Made by a program: the position numbers and the translations under genes. Below are positions 1-9,350 of a stretch of DNA of 64,000 nt, piece by piece (within the stretch, counting starts at the first letter, position 1; every line of letters begins with the position of its first letter). Source of the DNA: Nocardioides renjunii (GTDB lineage: Bacteria > Actinomycetota > Actinomycetes > Propionibacteriales > Nocardioidaceae); the NCBI RefSeq assembly GCF_034661175.1, contig NZ_CP141058.1, positions 3,968,001 to 4,032,000 of the forward strand, read 5' to 3'. The notes under the pieces were generated by a model. The model searched no databases and was not told where the DNA came from. It saw only the letters and a program-made list of their open reading frames with translations.

Positions 1-1686
1 GCCGACCTGCAGCGACCGCTCACGCATTGACGTGATCCCGACGCCCGGGGTCCAGCCGTTCGCAGACCCGCCGTCGTCGCGCACCGCCAGGACGAGCGAA
101 TGGTCCTCGACGTGGAGCGACACGTCGGCGTGCGAGGCGGCCGAGTGGCGTACGACGTTCGTCAGCGCCTCGACGACGATGCGGTACGCCGCCACCTCGG
201 TGGCCGCGCTCAGTGCGGGCAACGGCTCGGGCACCCGGACCGTCACTGGCAGCGGCGTGCCGGCGGCCGAGTGCAGGGTCGCCGCGTGCTGCCGGATCGC
301 CCCTTCGAGGCCAAGCTCGTCGAGCGCCGGCGGTCGCAGGCCCTCGACCAGTCGCCGGATCTCGGTGATCGCCTCGGCGGTGTCGGCGCGGAGATGCACG
401 AGCAGCGCGTCGGCCTTGTCGGGGTCGGACCGCACCTGGTTGCGCGCGGCATCGGTCGCGAAGGCCACGCCGCTGAGCGTCGGCCCGAGGCCGTCGTGCA
501 GGTCGCGCCGCAGCCGGCGGCGTTCCTCCTCGACGGCGGCCACGACGGCCTCGCGCGACTTCTGCAGGTCCCGGCTCATCTGCCGCGCACGCAGGGTCTG
601 CGCCAGCAGGGGCGCGACGATCCGCAGCACGTCCTCGTCCGCGGCCGACAGCCCGAAGTCGCCGGCCCGCAGGCCGACGACGACCTCGCCCACCTCGTCG
701 TCGCCGAGCCGCAACGGCAGCACCCGCGTGTGCGTGACCGCTGTCCCCGACGACGCCAGCACCTCCCCGCCGGCACGGATGCTCGCGTAGGGCAGCACGA
801 GCGCCTCGCGCACGGCGTCCAGCGCGAGCGCCGGGTCGTCACCGATGCGGTCCGCCAGCGACGTCGCGGCCGCCAGCGGGTCGGGTCGGTCGCCGAACAG
901 CAGCTGGTCGACGACGCCGCGCAGCAGCACCTGCAGCGGGCGCACCCCGAAGGCGAGCACCGCGCAGAGCACGATCGTGGGCGTGGCCTCCAGCGGGCGA
1001 CCCCGGGCCGCCTCGACCGCAGAGGTGAGCCCGACCGCGACGGCGACGTACGCCACCACGACGGTCGCCGCCACGACGGCGCGCGTCACGAGACCGCGTA
1101 CGTCGACCACCTCGGGGCGCACCACACCGACGACCATCGCCACCGGGCCGAGGGCCATGACGGCGACGAAGGCCGCGCCGAGGTCGGGAAAGGTCATGAC
1201 TCCCGCCGACTCGCTGAGGAAGCCTGCGAACGGCGCAGCGATCCCGGCACTGATCCACGCCAACGAGCTCCAGGTCAGTGCGCGGCGGTACTCGACGTCA
1301 CCCTGCTCGAGCGCCCACCACACGTGGACCAGCAGTGCACCGACGAGGACGAACCCCATCAGCTCGAACGAGTCCTCCCACGCCACGCTCAGCGCGCCGG
1401 CGCCGACGACGACCACGAGCAGGACGAAGGCGACGGGCTCGCGCCAGGAGAGGCGGGGGTACGCCAGCACGGCGAGCGGCAGCAGCAGGCAGCCGGCCAG
1501 CCGGAGGACCGGCGAGGGGACGCCGTCCAGGTCGAGCACGACGGCCGCGCACCCGAGGAGCAGCGTGACGCCACCGAGCACCAGGCAGGCGGCAGACCAC
1601 CGAGACCGGCCACTCTGCCGGATGAACCAGCCCGACGCCGTCGTCACCACGCCGAGGAAGGCCGTGGCCGCGAGGACGGGCGTCAT
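1..1686 (-). CDS. NarL-type sensor histidine kinase (C-terminus cut by the window edge)
   Basis: Membrane sensor kinase that autophosphorylates and passes phosphate to the response regulator just upstream in the operon. The frame is open from an ATG at 1686 to the window edge (562 codons, no stop). The first ~250 residues contain several hydrophobic segments, followed by a GAF-like region. A HisKA_3 dimerisation motif (RRRLRRDLHDGLGPTL) follows, with the phosphoacceptor His at about residue 397. The HATPase part shows a conserved NVVRHS N-box and VRDDG...GVGITSMRER near the edge. The ATG overlaps the regulator's TGA as ATGA, so the two are translationally coupled. The ligand is not evident. 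Only the extreme C-terminus is missing. Confidence 0.9.
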   Translation of the reverse strand, partial: MTPVLAATAFLGVVTTASGWFIRQSGRSRWSAACLVLGGVTLLLGCAAVVLDLDGVPSPVLRLAGCLLLPLAVLAYPRLSWREPVAFVLLVVVVGAGALSVAWEDSFELMGFVLVGALLVHVWWALEQGDVEYRRALTWSSLAWISAGIAAPFAGFLSESAGVMTFPDLGAAFVAVMALGPVAMVVGVVRPEVVDVRGLVTRAVVAATVVVAYVAVAVGLTSAVEAARGRPLEATPTIVLCAVLAFGVRPLQVLLRGVVDQLLFGDRPDPLAAATSLADRIGDDPALALDAVREALVLPYASIRAGGEVLASSGTAVTHTRVLPLRLGDDEVGEVVVGLRAGDFGLSAADEDVLRIVAPLLAQTLRARQMSRDLQKSREAVVAAVEEERRRLRRDLHDGLGPTLSGVAFATDAARNQVRSDPDKADALLVHLRADTAEAITEIRRLVEGLRPPALDELGLEGAIRQHAATLHSAAGTPLPVTVRVPEPLPALSAATEVAAYRIVVEALTNVVRHSAASHADVSLHVEDHSLVLAVRDDGGSANGWTPGVGITSMRERSLQVG

Positions 1687-2327
1687 GACCCGCCGAGCCC
1701 CTCGCGCCGCGCACGCACGATGGCGGCGGACCGGTCGGCGACGGCGAGCTTCACGAAGATCGAGGAGATGTGGTTGGCGACGGTCTTCGGTGAGAGGAAG
1801 AGCCGGTCCGCGATGGCCTGGTTGCGCTCGCCCGCGGCCATCAGGTCGAGGACCTCGCGCTCGCGAGCGGTGAGCTCGGGGAACGGCTCGGCCACCGGCG
1901 GTGGTACGGCGAAGTAGCCGAGCACCCGCTGGGCGACGCCCGGGCTGAAGATCGCCTCCCCTGCGACGACGGCCCGGATCGCCCGATCGATCTCCGCCTG
2001 GTCAGCCCCCTTGAGCAGGTAGCCCTGGGCGCCCGCGCGCATCGCCCCGAACACCGTGTCGTCGTCGTCGAACATGGTGAGCACGAGGACCGGTACGCCG
2101 CTCGCGCGCTCCCGGATCCGGCGGGTGGCATCCAGCCCGTCGATCCCCGGCATCCGGATGTCCATCAGCACGACGTCCGGCTTGGTCAGCACGACCTCGC
2201 GCACGCCCGCCTCGCCGTCCGTCGCCGTCCCGACCACCTCGAAGTCCGGCAGCGACTCCAGCAGCGCTCGCAACCCGCCGAGGACGACCGGGTGGTCGTC
2301 GACCAGGACGACGCGGATCGGGCTCAT
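1683..2327 (-). CDS. NarL/FixJ-family response regulator
   Basis: DNA-binding response regulator of 214 residues, partner of the adjacent kinase. The receiver domain (1-120) has the acidic pair in VLVDDHP, the phosphoacceptor Asp56 in VVLMDIRMPG and the conserved Lys in GYLLKGAD. The C-terminus carries a LuxR-type helix-turn-helix (LTAREREVLDLMA...SPKTVANHISSIFVKL). The ATG at 2327 was chosen because the protein then starts directly at the receiver beta-1 strand; an in-frame GTG further upstream adds 45 residues without homologous character. It is divergent from the small membrane protein at 2481, a possible target. Confidence 0.93.
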   Translation of the reverse strand: MSPIRVVLVDDHPVVLGGLRALLESLPDFEVVGTATDGEAGVREVVLTKPDVVLMDIRMPGIDGLDATRRIRERASGVPVLVLTMFDDDDTVFGAMRAGAQGYLLKGADQAEIDRAIRAVVAGEAIFSPGVAQRVLGYFAVPPPVAEPFPELTAREREVLDLMAAGERNQAIADRLFLSPKTVANHISSIFVKLAVADRSAAIVRARREGLGGS

Positions 2328-2480
2328 GTGCTCATCGTCCTGCCTCGAGGCGCCTTTGGCCCGGGATCCTGCACCTACCCGACCCGGGAGTCGTCCTCGA
2401 TGATGGGGAACGTGCGCCGATGCCCGCCGGCGGGCGCGCCACGACTCTGGAAGCACCACCACCCGACCAAGGAGCTTCTG

Positions 2481-2873
2481 ATGACCACCACCGCACCCGC
2501 CGTCACCTCCACGCCCACCACCTGGAGCACCAAGAACAAGGTCGGCCTCGGCATCGCGATCTTCTACGCGCTGACGAACCTGCCCAGCGCCTTCATGCCG
2601 ACTCCCAACGGGGAGGACGGTCCGCCGGTGGCGATCCTCTGGGTCTGCACGGTCCTCGCCGCCGTCGCCCTCGTCGCCGGCATCATGGCCTGGCGCACCG
2701 GCAGCCGCCCCGCCGCCCGCCTGACCGCCGCCAGCCTGATCGTCGTCACCCTGACCTCACTGCCCGCGTTCTTCGTCGACGTTCCGGCCGCACTCAAGGT
2801 CCTCGTCGCTGCCGGAGTCGTGGTGACGGTGGTGTTCACGGTGCTGATCTTCTCGCCGGCGAAGCGGGGCTGA
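2481..2873 (+). CDS. Small four-helix membrane protein
   Basis: Protein of 130 residues: a hydrophilic Thr-rich start (1-25) and four hydrophobic segments (about 27-45, 55-75, 83-102, 108-127) with short loops. AAGGAG lies 5 nt before the ATG. It is divergent from the NarL-type system with a 153-nt gap, an arrangement often seen when the regulator controls the neighbouring gene; that link is inferred. I do not recognise a named family; it resembles many small uncharacterised actinobacterial integral membrane proteins. A hairpin terminator follows. Confidence 0.8.
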   Translation: MTTTAPAVTSTPTTWSTKNKVGLGIAIFYALTNLPSAFMPTPNGEDGPPVAILWVCTVLAAVALVAGIMAWRTGSRPAARLTAASLIVVTLTSLPAFFVDVPAALKVLVAAGVVVTVVFTVLIFSPAKRG

Positions 2874-2887
2874 GGTCTGCTGCAGTA

Positions 2888-2916
2888 CGCCGCCGGGCCG
2901 TCGGGGTCCGGCGGCG
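2888..2916 (+). terminator. Hairpin terminator after the small membrane protein
   Basis: A perfect 9-bp stem (CGCCGCCGG / CCGGCGGCG) with an 11-nt loop starts 14 nt after the stop codon. There is no clear T-run, as is common in high-GC actinobacteria. Confidence 0.6.
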
Positions 2917-3034
2917 CTGGCCTGCTCATTAGCGGCGCAATGCCGCACCCCGGACGGACGCGGCACTATGACGCGGGCAACTTAGGCGGGTGTCCCTGAC
3001 GGTCGCAAGAAGCTCAATCGCCGAGAATGGGGCC

Positions 3035-3598
3035 ATGACACTCCCTGTCCCGTGGATCGTCTGGCAGCCGAGTGACCTCTGGGTCGCACGCCGTCGAGAC
3101 GTCCCCTCGTTGATCGATCCGCACCTTGACGATGGACGGGTACGACATGCGGATCGAGACGAGATCGATTGGGGCCAGATCGCTCGGTTTCTAACCCAGG
3201 CGTCCCTGCGACTACCCACTGCGAGGGTCGAACAAGACGGTTGGGGCACAGTGCTGGTCCCGGCTCAGCTCCCGACCGACGAGCGCGCACGCACAATCAT
3301 CGCCTCGTTTGGGAAGCAAACTACGATGAGCGCGGATTTCGATCCTGGGGATGAGCAGGTATCTAACGGTCGTCATCGCCTCTGGGCATGCTTCAACGCG
3401 GCACCGGACGCCGCTCTACCTATTCGGTCCTGCGTGTTAAGTGACCTTCGCTCGTCTGCACATGAAGCACCCGGGTTTCTCGAAATCGTTCGGCGCGAGG
3501 TGGCTCGTGTTGAAGGCCAAGCTCGCGCATCCTTCGCCAGCACCACCGAGGCGGCAAATGAGCAATTCCTTGAGCGTCTCAACGCCGTCAATGCATAA
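3035..3598 (+). CDS. Hypothetical protein with an NGRHRLW motif
   Basis: Protein of 187 residues of unknown function and first gene of the less GC-rich accessory region. It is cytoplasmic (no signal or membrane segment). Around residue 109 it has the motif NGRHRLWACF, followed by the hydrophobic stretch LPIRSCVL; its C-terminal third is charged and helical. An ATG at 3035 is preferred; a GTG at 2990 in the same frame would add 15 residues that look untypical. Amino-acid composition is balanced, unlike the out-of-frame readings here, which supports it being real. No functional guess is justified. Confidence 0.65.
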   Translation: MTLPVPWIVWQPSDLWVARRRDVPSLIDPHLDDGRVRHADRDEIDWGQIARFLTQASLRLPTARVEQDGWGTVLVPAQLPTDERARTIIASFGKQTTMSADFDPGDEQVSNGRHRLWACFNAAPDAALPIRSCVLSDLRSSAHEAPGFLEIVRREVARVEGQARASFASTTEAANEQFLERLNAVNA

Positions 3599-3914
3599 CC
3601 TCGTAAGACAGTCCTTCCAACACTCACATTCTGCTATCTCGCAGCCGCTTGCACGGCGACCCGACCTCAGAACTCCCACTCGACCGCACCCGTTGCTACG
3701 CCTTGCGGGCCAGTTGAGTGGCCGACCCCACCCGACCTGCACTCCCAGTAAACCGGATCCTGATGTCCAAGGGGCTGCCACGCCCCCGTCCGACCTGTCA
3801 GAGACCGTTGTTCGTCTCTCTGGTTCGATCCGCCGCTGCCGCGTTGATAGCGGCGGTGTGACGCACGTTTGCTACAGCCACCTCTGTCAATATCGGCGTG
3901 GTTTGCTCCAGCTA
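3599..3914. other. Intergenic stretch without a convincing gene
   Basis: The reading frames crossing it have biased composition and no recognisable motif. A TTCGATCC near 3825 recalls a tRNA T-arm, but the flanks do not pair. I see no other signal. Confidence 0.5.
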
Positions 3915-4571
3915 CTACTTCTGTGATTCGGCGGCGGCGACATCGGTGAAGGCGAACACGAAGGTGGGTGACTCGACGCCGCCGACATCGGTGATGGACT
4001 TCTCGCCGACGCAGTTCTTCTTATCTTTAATGAACTTCCCGCTGAACTCGACCAGGTCGCCTTCGTTCAAGTCTGCGACCTTGCCGTAGACAGGTGAGTC
4101 GCGTGTGATGAGTGACGATGCCCCGTCGAGCGCGTCGGAGAATCCGTTGTTCCAGGTGCCGACTGCGATGCGGTCGTCAAGCTCGATCTCGAGCGTGCCG
4201 GAGTCGCCGCCCATAGTGGTATCTAGGCCCTTTACGATGCCGTACCAGCCTTTGACAGCCAGGTTCTTGGGGAGAATTCCGCAGATGGCGTCGTTGCGGG
4301 TTTCGCGGAGTTGGACGACCTTCATCTCGTTGGCGTCGGCAGCGCCGTCCTTGGCGGTGTTGACGGCGTCGACGAACTCGGCCTGGTCTGCAGGGAACGA
4401 CTTGGAGGCATCGGCGGCCGCGCAGCTCGTCAGCGCTACAGCAGCGAGCGCTGCGACAATAGCAACGTGGCCTGCCTTGCGGCGACTGCGCGGCTGCTGA
4501 GGCCGCGCGAGGTGCCGAGCGCTGTTCTGGTGATTCGAGACCGGACTAGGTAGGGACGAATTGCTGATCAC
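3915..4571 (-). CDS. Putative lipoprotein
   Basis: Protein of 218 residues, probably anchored outside the membrane. A basic stretch (RSRRK, 28-32) precedes a hydrophobic segment and the lipobox LTSC (Cys50). The mature part is mostly predicted beta strand with several Gly turns. Two Cys (in AICGI and KNCVGE) could form a disulfide. The end of the mature domain (DLNEGDLVEFSGKF) looks like the edge of a small beta-barrel, but no family is recognised. The true start may be an internal codon nearer the basic stretch, because 27 residues before it is long for a signal peptide. Confidence 0.7.
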   Translation of the reverse strand: MISNSSLPSPVSNHQNSARHLARPQQPRSRRKAGHVAIVAALAAVALTSCAAADASKSFPADQAEFVDAVNTAKDGAADANEMKVVQLRETRNDAICGILPKNLAVKGWYGIVKGLDTTMGGDSGTLEIELDDRIAVGTWNNGFSDALDGASSLITRDSPVYGKVADLNEGDLVEFSGKFIKDKKNCVGEKSITDVGGVESPTFVFAFTDVAAAESQK

Positions 4572-4877
4572 GCAGCATAGGCGAACACATCTGGGGTTAG
4601 GTCGTCCGGGGTTTGCGCAAACTTGCTGACTCGCCAGAGATATGCTGGTGAGGACAGAGCTCGGTAAGAAGTTGTTTCAACGCCTCCTCTCCAGCAGGTC
4701 GGCTGCTTAGAGCAGCGGCTGACAGGCGGCGCGGTGATGCGTCGTCCCTTTGGAGACGGGCATCTGGTCCGCCGTTGACACCGCAGCTATACCGACAGGA
4801 CTTCAGACGTGTCTCTGCGCTCTGTTATCCGACTGTGACAAGTTAAGAAACCGGGGTCGTCGCCTCGAACTACGGTC
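4572..4877. other. Divergent intergenic region between two lipoprotein genes
   Basis: It should hold the promoters of both neighbours. I could not assign -35/-10 boxes or any repeat with confidence. Confidence 0.4.
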
Positions 4878-5585
4878 ATGCACGTGAAGACGACTCGCCT
4901 TGGCCTTACCACTCTCGCTACTGCGACCCTGATGCTGCTTACCGCGTGTGGCGAAAGCGACTCCAGTGATAGCCGCACTGACAGCGCCGCCGGGAGCGCG
5001 ACCCTTGGAGAAGAGCCCTCTGGGTCCTCCGCCGGAAGCGTGGAGGTCGTGGAGACCGGGTTCGGTCAGCGCGACGAGTACGTGCAGGGCATCGCAGTGG
5101 TCACTGCTGGACCGGTGGGGGAGTTCGTCACCGTGTCCATGAACTTCCTCGACGCGTCGGGCCAGGTCGTGGCTACCGAGGAGCAGGTCGAGAGCGTCGC
5201 CCGTGACGGCGACGAGCTGGTACTTCCGGTCTGGCTTAGCCTCGATGACCCGAAGGTCAAAATCGCCTCCGTGGAGGCCACCGCGTCCATCAGCGACTAC
5301 GGCTCTGCCGAGGAGGATTACCCCGACCTGGGCACCTTCGAGACCACAGAGATCATCTCGGACGGCTACAACGCGAAGTTCCGCCTCACCAACCCCACGG
5401 ACGAGGCGGTCGAGAGCGCCCGCATTGGCGTGGTCTGCTACAGCGCGGGCGGCGACATCATCGGCGGCGGCTCTGACTACCCCAACCTGTGGCCCGCAAA
5501 CGGGGAGATCGTCGTCGAGGCGTCCATCACAACCTCCGGCAAGCCCGCGAAGTGCGTCGCTCACGCACGCCATGAGGGCCTGTAA
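4878..5585 (+). CDS. Putative lipoprotein with FxLYD-like C-terminal domain
   Basis: Protein of 235 residues with a clean lipoprotein signal (KTTRLGL..., lipobox LTAC, Cys24) and a Ser/Asp/Gly-rich tether (25-55). Two beta-rich segments follow. The second (FRLTNPTDEAVESARIGVVCYSAGGDIIGGG) has the pattern of FxLYD/DUF3426-like domains, which assess 'variation in natural tissue contexts' of surface proteins only structurally; the function is unknown. A conserved-looking Cys pair (VVCYS and PAKCVA) may be disulfide-bonded. It is not obviously operonic with its neighbours. Confidence 0.75.
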   Translation: MHVKTTRLGLTTLATATLMLLTACGESDSSDSRTDSAAGSATLGEEPSGSSAGSVEVVETGFGQRDEYVQGIAVVTAGPVGEFVTVSMNFLDASGQVVATEEQVESVARDGDELVLPVWLSLDDPKVKIASVEATASISDYGSAEEDYPDLGTFETTEIISDGYNAKFRLTNPTDEAVESARIGVVCYSAGGDIIGGGSDYPNLWPANGEIVVEASITTSGKPAKCVAHARHEGL

Positions 5586-5897
5586 GCCGTCCTGGCGTAG
5601 CTGTGCCGCCGACCCCGGCGTGCGCTGAACCTTGGGACGGCGGTGGACGCACATGGTGGGTGACCTACCCAGCGCCGGGAGTTCGACGACTACAGAGACT
5701 GGCGGCTGCCAAGGAGGTGCCCGAGGAGCGCGACCGAACCGGTGGGCCGACTCACTGGACGGCGACAAGCTCGAGACCAATACCGAGTACTGACCTAGGA
5801 GTGATGCCGGGTCCTCAGGCGGCGAAATGGGCTAGGTCCAGGTGTCACCGATTCGTGCGACAGTCCCAGCGGCCCCTGACCGGCCCTACTATCGCGC
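5586..5897. other. Intergenic stretch without a convincing gene
   Basis: Frames crossing it are uneven in composition. It contains one copy (5819-5829) of an 11-nt motif, GCGGCGRAATG, that recurs between genes in this region. Confidence 0.4.
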
Positions 5898-6623
5898 ATG
5901 CGCAATCTTCTGGCTGGCGCTTTCGTAAGCCTCCTGGCGTCCATGTTGACCGTGACCGCCTCCCCTGTTGCGCACGCCGACGCGGTCGCGACCCTCGACG
6001 TCGCGACCCCGGTCGCGGTGCCCGGAGAGTGCTACGACTACCGCGTCAACTACGACATGAATCTGCCGCCCGGCGCCACGAGTTGGTTTGCCGAACTTAA
6101 GGCCAAGTCGGGCGGCAATGGTGGCCAGACGACCACTGACATCGCCTACTACGAGGCACTGAGCGGCAGCGGGTTCACGTCCGTCGACCTGTGTGTGTTC
6201 AGTAAGAAGGACTTGAAGGTCGGCCTAGCGTTGACGGGGTCGTACGAAGACGGGGCCGGCGGCGGGACCATCTCGGCAGATCTGTCGATCAAGCTCAAGC
6301 CGGCGAAGACTCGCACCAAGCTGTCCGTGTCGACCGTCGCCCCGCGGTTCAATCAGGTCGTTCGGTTCAACGGGCGAGTTCAGTACTACCACGGGGACTT
6401 CACGGCCTGGTATGCGCAGGAGTCTGTGTGGGCACAGCTTCAGATCCGTGCCGGAGGTCGTTGGGTGAAGTTCGGACCCGAGCTGTTCACCGCCACGAAC
6501 GGCACTGACCACATCGACTACCGATGGAACGTGCGCGGCACGTTTCAGGTCCGCCTCCTGGTCCCGGCCGCGGACGGGCACGCACGGTCGGTCTCCGACG
6601 TCGTCACAGTCCGCACACGGTGA
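5898..6623 (+). CDS. Secreted beta-rich protein
   Basis: Protein of 241 residues with a Sec signal peptide (MRNLL...hydrophobic core...ASPVAHADA, cleavage near residue 28). The mature protein begins with a domain containing two Cys (GECYDY and VDLCVF) that may pair. It ends with an Ig/fibronectin-like half (from about residue 137: KLSVSTVAPRFNQVVRFNGRV through GTFQVRLLVPAADGHARSVS), the type of small beta sandwich found in actinobacterial surface proteins. Function unknown. The ATG is 10 nt after an unclear ribosome site. Confidence 0.75.
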   Translation: MRNLLAGAFVSLLASMLTVTASPVAHADAVATLDVATPVAVPGECYDYRVNYDMNLPPGATSWFAELKAKSGGNGGQTTTDIAYYEALSGSGFTSVDLCVFSKKDLKVGLALTGSYEDGAGGGTISADLSIKLKPAKTRTKLSVSTVAPRFNQVVRFNGRVQYYHGDFTAWYAQESVWAQLQIRAGGRWVKFGPELFTATNGTDHIDYRWNVRGTFQVRLLVPAADGHARSVSDVVTVRTR

Positions 6624-6778
6624 GGACTAGGCCGGCCTTGCAAGTGGGCCGGAGCGGACTTCCGCTCTCGCGGCGGAATGGACTACGTAGGGCGGAGCGT
6701 CGAGCTAGTGGAGCGCAGTTCTTAGATGACTACGCGTTGGGTCAGGATCCCGCTCTGCCCGCCGGCAGGATCGAATCT

Positions 6779-7474
6779 ATGGATGTCAGGCTGCATGGCT
6801 TCTTCAGCGAGTTCGTGGAACGTGTCGATGACTACCTGCCCCGGTGCAAGGAACTCGTGAACGCCTGGGGGGACCGTGCGCTTAGCGTCGGCACTCTGCG
6901 CCAAGACGGAGCGCCTGCGGGCAACACCTTTAAAGAAAGCGTGTTCTCGCACGTGGTGAAAGAACTCGCGCGTTCTGAGGCCGAGCGGAGTGACGAACAT
7001 CGATGCAAGTTCGCGAATTTGGAGATTGAGGTGCGGCGTCGCGACAGTCGGCGACACCGCGCACTCGAGCAAGAGATCGAGCGTGCGACCGAACGGGCGT
7101 CCGTCCTGTCCGACGAACTCTCGCGTGTCCGCTCGAACGTCGCAGATGCTTCGAAGCAACTGGATGTCCTTGAGTCTGGTGAAGGCTTTCGACTCGGATT
7201 GCGGGTCCTCGGACTAGTCTCAACTCTGGTGATTGTCCCGCCGGTTGTCCTTCTTCTCCTCAGGCCGGACGGTTGGGGTGCCTGGTGGCCAGCGTTGGCG
7301 GTTGCTGTTCTGTTTGGGGGTGGGGTAGCGGTCACTCTTCGCTACCTGTACGTCTATTCGTCGTTCATCCAAGGGCGCGTGACGTTGCCTCACTCGCCGC
7401 TTCAGCTCCTTCGATCGCAGACGGCAGCGGCGCCTCCTCGAGCCAGCGGCACAAGTGAGCGGCTAACGCACTAA
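6779..7474 (+). CDS. Coiled-coil protein with two C-terminal membrane helices
   Basis: Protein of 231 residues. An N-terminal soluble part (1-75) is followed by a charged heptad-like helix (about 76-125: EQEIERATERASVLSDELSR...). Two membrane helices (about 132-153, LRVLGLVSTLVIVPPVVLLLL, and 160-183) are joined by a short loop. Topology suggests the coiled coil faces the cytoplasm. The ATG at 6779 was chosen because the 85 codons upstream in the frame are Arg/Gly-rich and unlike a protein. No named family was recognised. Confidence 0.65.
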   Translation: MDVRLHGFFSEFVERVDDYLPRCKELVNAWGDRALSVGTLRQDGAPAGNTFKESVFSHVVKELARSEAERSDEHRCKFANLEIEVRRRDSRRHRALEQEIERATERASVLSDELSRVRSNVADASKQLDVLESGEGFRLGLRVLGLVSTLVIVPPVVLLLLRPDGWGAWWPALAVAVLFGGGVAVTLRYLYVYSSFIQGRVTLPHSPLQLLRSQTAAAPPRASGTSERLTH

Positions 7475-7588
7475 GGATGCGACTACGGTGGCTGGCCTTC
7501 ATCGTCGGACCGGATCGCGGCGGAATGGGTCATTCATCGCAAGGTCCTGGCAAGGTGCATAGCCTGGCGCCGGCGCGGACGTTGGCCT

Positions 7589-9091
7589 TCAGCGCCGGCC
7601 TCCCGAGTCAGTGTCCGCGAGCTCGGCACGCAGAACATGGAACTGACGCCCACTACGCGGCATCCATCCGACCGCCGCATGGCCGCTGTCTCCAAGGGCG
7701 ATGGTGTAATCCGCTGGAGGACTGCCTTCGCGCGTCACGTTCAACGGCGCAGTCCATCCTCGTCCGGCTTGCTTGTACCTGGCCCGCAACTGCGCCTTCT
7801 CGCCTTTGGCCGCCCACACCACCAAAGCGTCCCCGCGCCGGTTCACCGCGAGCTGCGCGTCGGGATTCACCGAACGGGGGCGCGTGACGCCGACGGCGAG
7901 GATGCACGGGCGGCGCCACTCGCCATCCGGGCGACTCCACCTGACCAACAGATGGCCACCGTCCCACCACCCCATCAGCGCTCGCCCATTCGCATCCGTG
8001 CCTACGGGATTCCAGAAGAACCCATCACTCGGGGCCGGGTGCCGGACCGGAGACTGCCAGCGGCCTGAAGGGGTCATCCGTACAGTGAACTGCGACCCAG
8101 GCATTGGGTCCCCTTCGTAACCAGTGCGATCACGCAGCACCACGGCGGAACCGTTGGGGCTGACGGTCAAGTCGTGCCCCAAGAACCCGCCGCCGGGGAG
8201 ACGTTCCGGGGAACCCCACCCACCCTCGACAGTACGGCGGACGGCGTACAGGCGTTCACGGGCGTTGATCCCGCGGCTAAACAGCAACACGACCCGCCCC
8301 GCATCGTCGATACCGGCTCCCTGCAGCGACGCGTCCTTCGCTACCAGCTCCGCCGGCGCCCATCCTGCGCCGGCGGCCGGACGGTAGGAGGTGTACAGGC
8401 GCTGGCGTCGCCCCTCGAACTGGTCCCAGGACATGAGAGCGGCGCCGGACGGGTTCACCGCAAGCGCATGACTCGAGACGAAGCCGGCTCCCAGCACCGC
8501 TGGCGAGCTCGACCACGCGCCGCCAGCCGGGCCCCGGTCAGCGACCGTGACCTCGAAGATCTCGTTGAACTGCGACGGTCCGCCGGTGTAGCCGAGCCCG
8601 TCTGAGAACCACACCAGCGTCTGCACACCTGCTGCGTCCGCAGCCAGGACGTTGTGAAAGCCAGACCCGTGGAACACCTGGCGGTGCTCTGGGTCCGGAG
8701 GCCCCGCGGGTGACTGAGGGTCACCGGGCCCGGCCGGGACGTCCATGGTTCGAACCTCGCCGGCGTCCAACGAGACGGTCCACGCGACCGTCGCCGTGCC
8801 GGTGCGACTCACGAACACATCGTCGAGCGTCCCGTACACGGGTAGACGGTGAGTCACGGTTTCGCCCAAGCGCCGCAGGCGCTTCGGCTCCGACGGGCAA
8901 GGCGCCGGCCCCTGGTCGGCAGTTTCTCGCATTGTGCCGACCTCGGTTGCTGTCTCGGTGGTAGCCGCTGCTTCTTCCGATAGCTCGCCTTGGGAGCCAG
9001 ACGAATCTTCTGCCGCACACGCAACTGCGCTGCCCAGCAGCAGCGACACCACCGTCAAGCTGTGAGCAGTGCTCAGTCTGTGGGTGCCCAT
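7589..9091 (-). CDS. Lipoprotein with eight repeated beta-propeller-like motifs
   Basis: Protein of 500 residues. The lipobox SAVAC gives Cys25, followed by a Ser/Glu/Thr-rich linker (26-60). The body repeats a short motif of the form G-x-A-x-[VL]-x-W about every 45-55 residues: GTATVAWTV, VQTLVWFS, GAALMSWDQ, GRVVLLFS, GSAVVLRD, GRALMGWWD, GDALVVWAA, GHAAVGWMP. This periodicity suggests a seven- or eight-bladed propeller displayed on the cell surface. Ligand or enzymatic activity is unknown; no catalytic motif was seen. It is a single gene between two other envelope proteins. Confidence 0.75.
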   Translation of the reverse strand: MGTHRLSTAHSLTVVSLLLGSAVACAAEDSSGSQGELSEEAAATTETATEVGTMRETADQGPAPCPSEPKRLRRLGETVTHRLPVYGTLDDVFVSRTGTATVAWTVSLDAGEVRTMDVPAGPGDPQSPAGPPDPEHRQVFHGSGFHNVLAADAAGVQTLVWFSDGLGYTGGPSQFNEIFEVTVADRGPAGGAWSSSPAVLGAGFVSSHALAVNPSGAALMSWDQFEGRRQRLYTSYRPAAGAGWAPAELVAKDASLQGAGIDDAGRVVLLFSRGINARERLYAVRRTVEGGWGSPERLPGGGFLGHDLTVSPNGSAVVLRDRTGYEGDPMPGSQFTVRMTPSGRWQSPVRHPAPSDGFFWNPVGTDANGRALMGWWDGGHLLVRWSRPDGEWRRPCILAVGVTRPRSVNPDAQLAVNRRGDALVVWAAKGEKAQLRARYKQAGRGWTAPLNVTREGSPPADYTIALGDSGHAAVGWMPRSGRQFHVLRAELADTDSGGRR

Positions 9092-9350
9092 GCGTCGAGT
9101 GTGCGCCGCCCATCGCGCTTCCGCCCAGGGCTACCGTCCCGATCAGGCCGGGAACTTCAGGCACATGCTCATCGGCACGAGCGTCGCTCCGCAGGCGTCG
9201 GCAGGCGGCGAAAGGACGCAGGTCGGCGACTCTGGATCCCATGCGGTGCTGAAGCGACGGAGGGGTGGACGGCGCACCGTCACTGAGACGCGGAGACTCA
9301 ACGACTCGAAGCGGGAGAATAGCGATGCCCTGAGGATCCGTGAGGTGCCC

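Noticed and set aside
100-1917. Long plus-strand frame opposite the histidine kinase
   Set aside because: Arg/Gln/His-rich composition without motifs; the minus strand carries clear HisKA_3 and HATPase motifs.
3815-3840. tRNA T-arm-like TTCGATCC
   Set aside because: The flanking bases do not form a T stem, and no acceptor or anticodon arm can be drawn around it.
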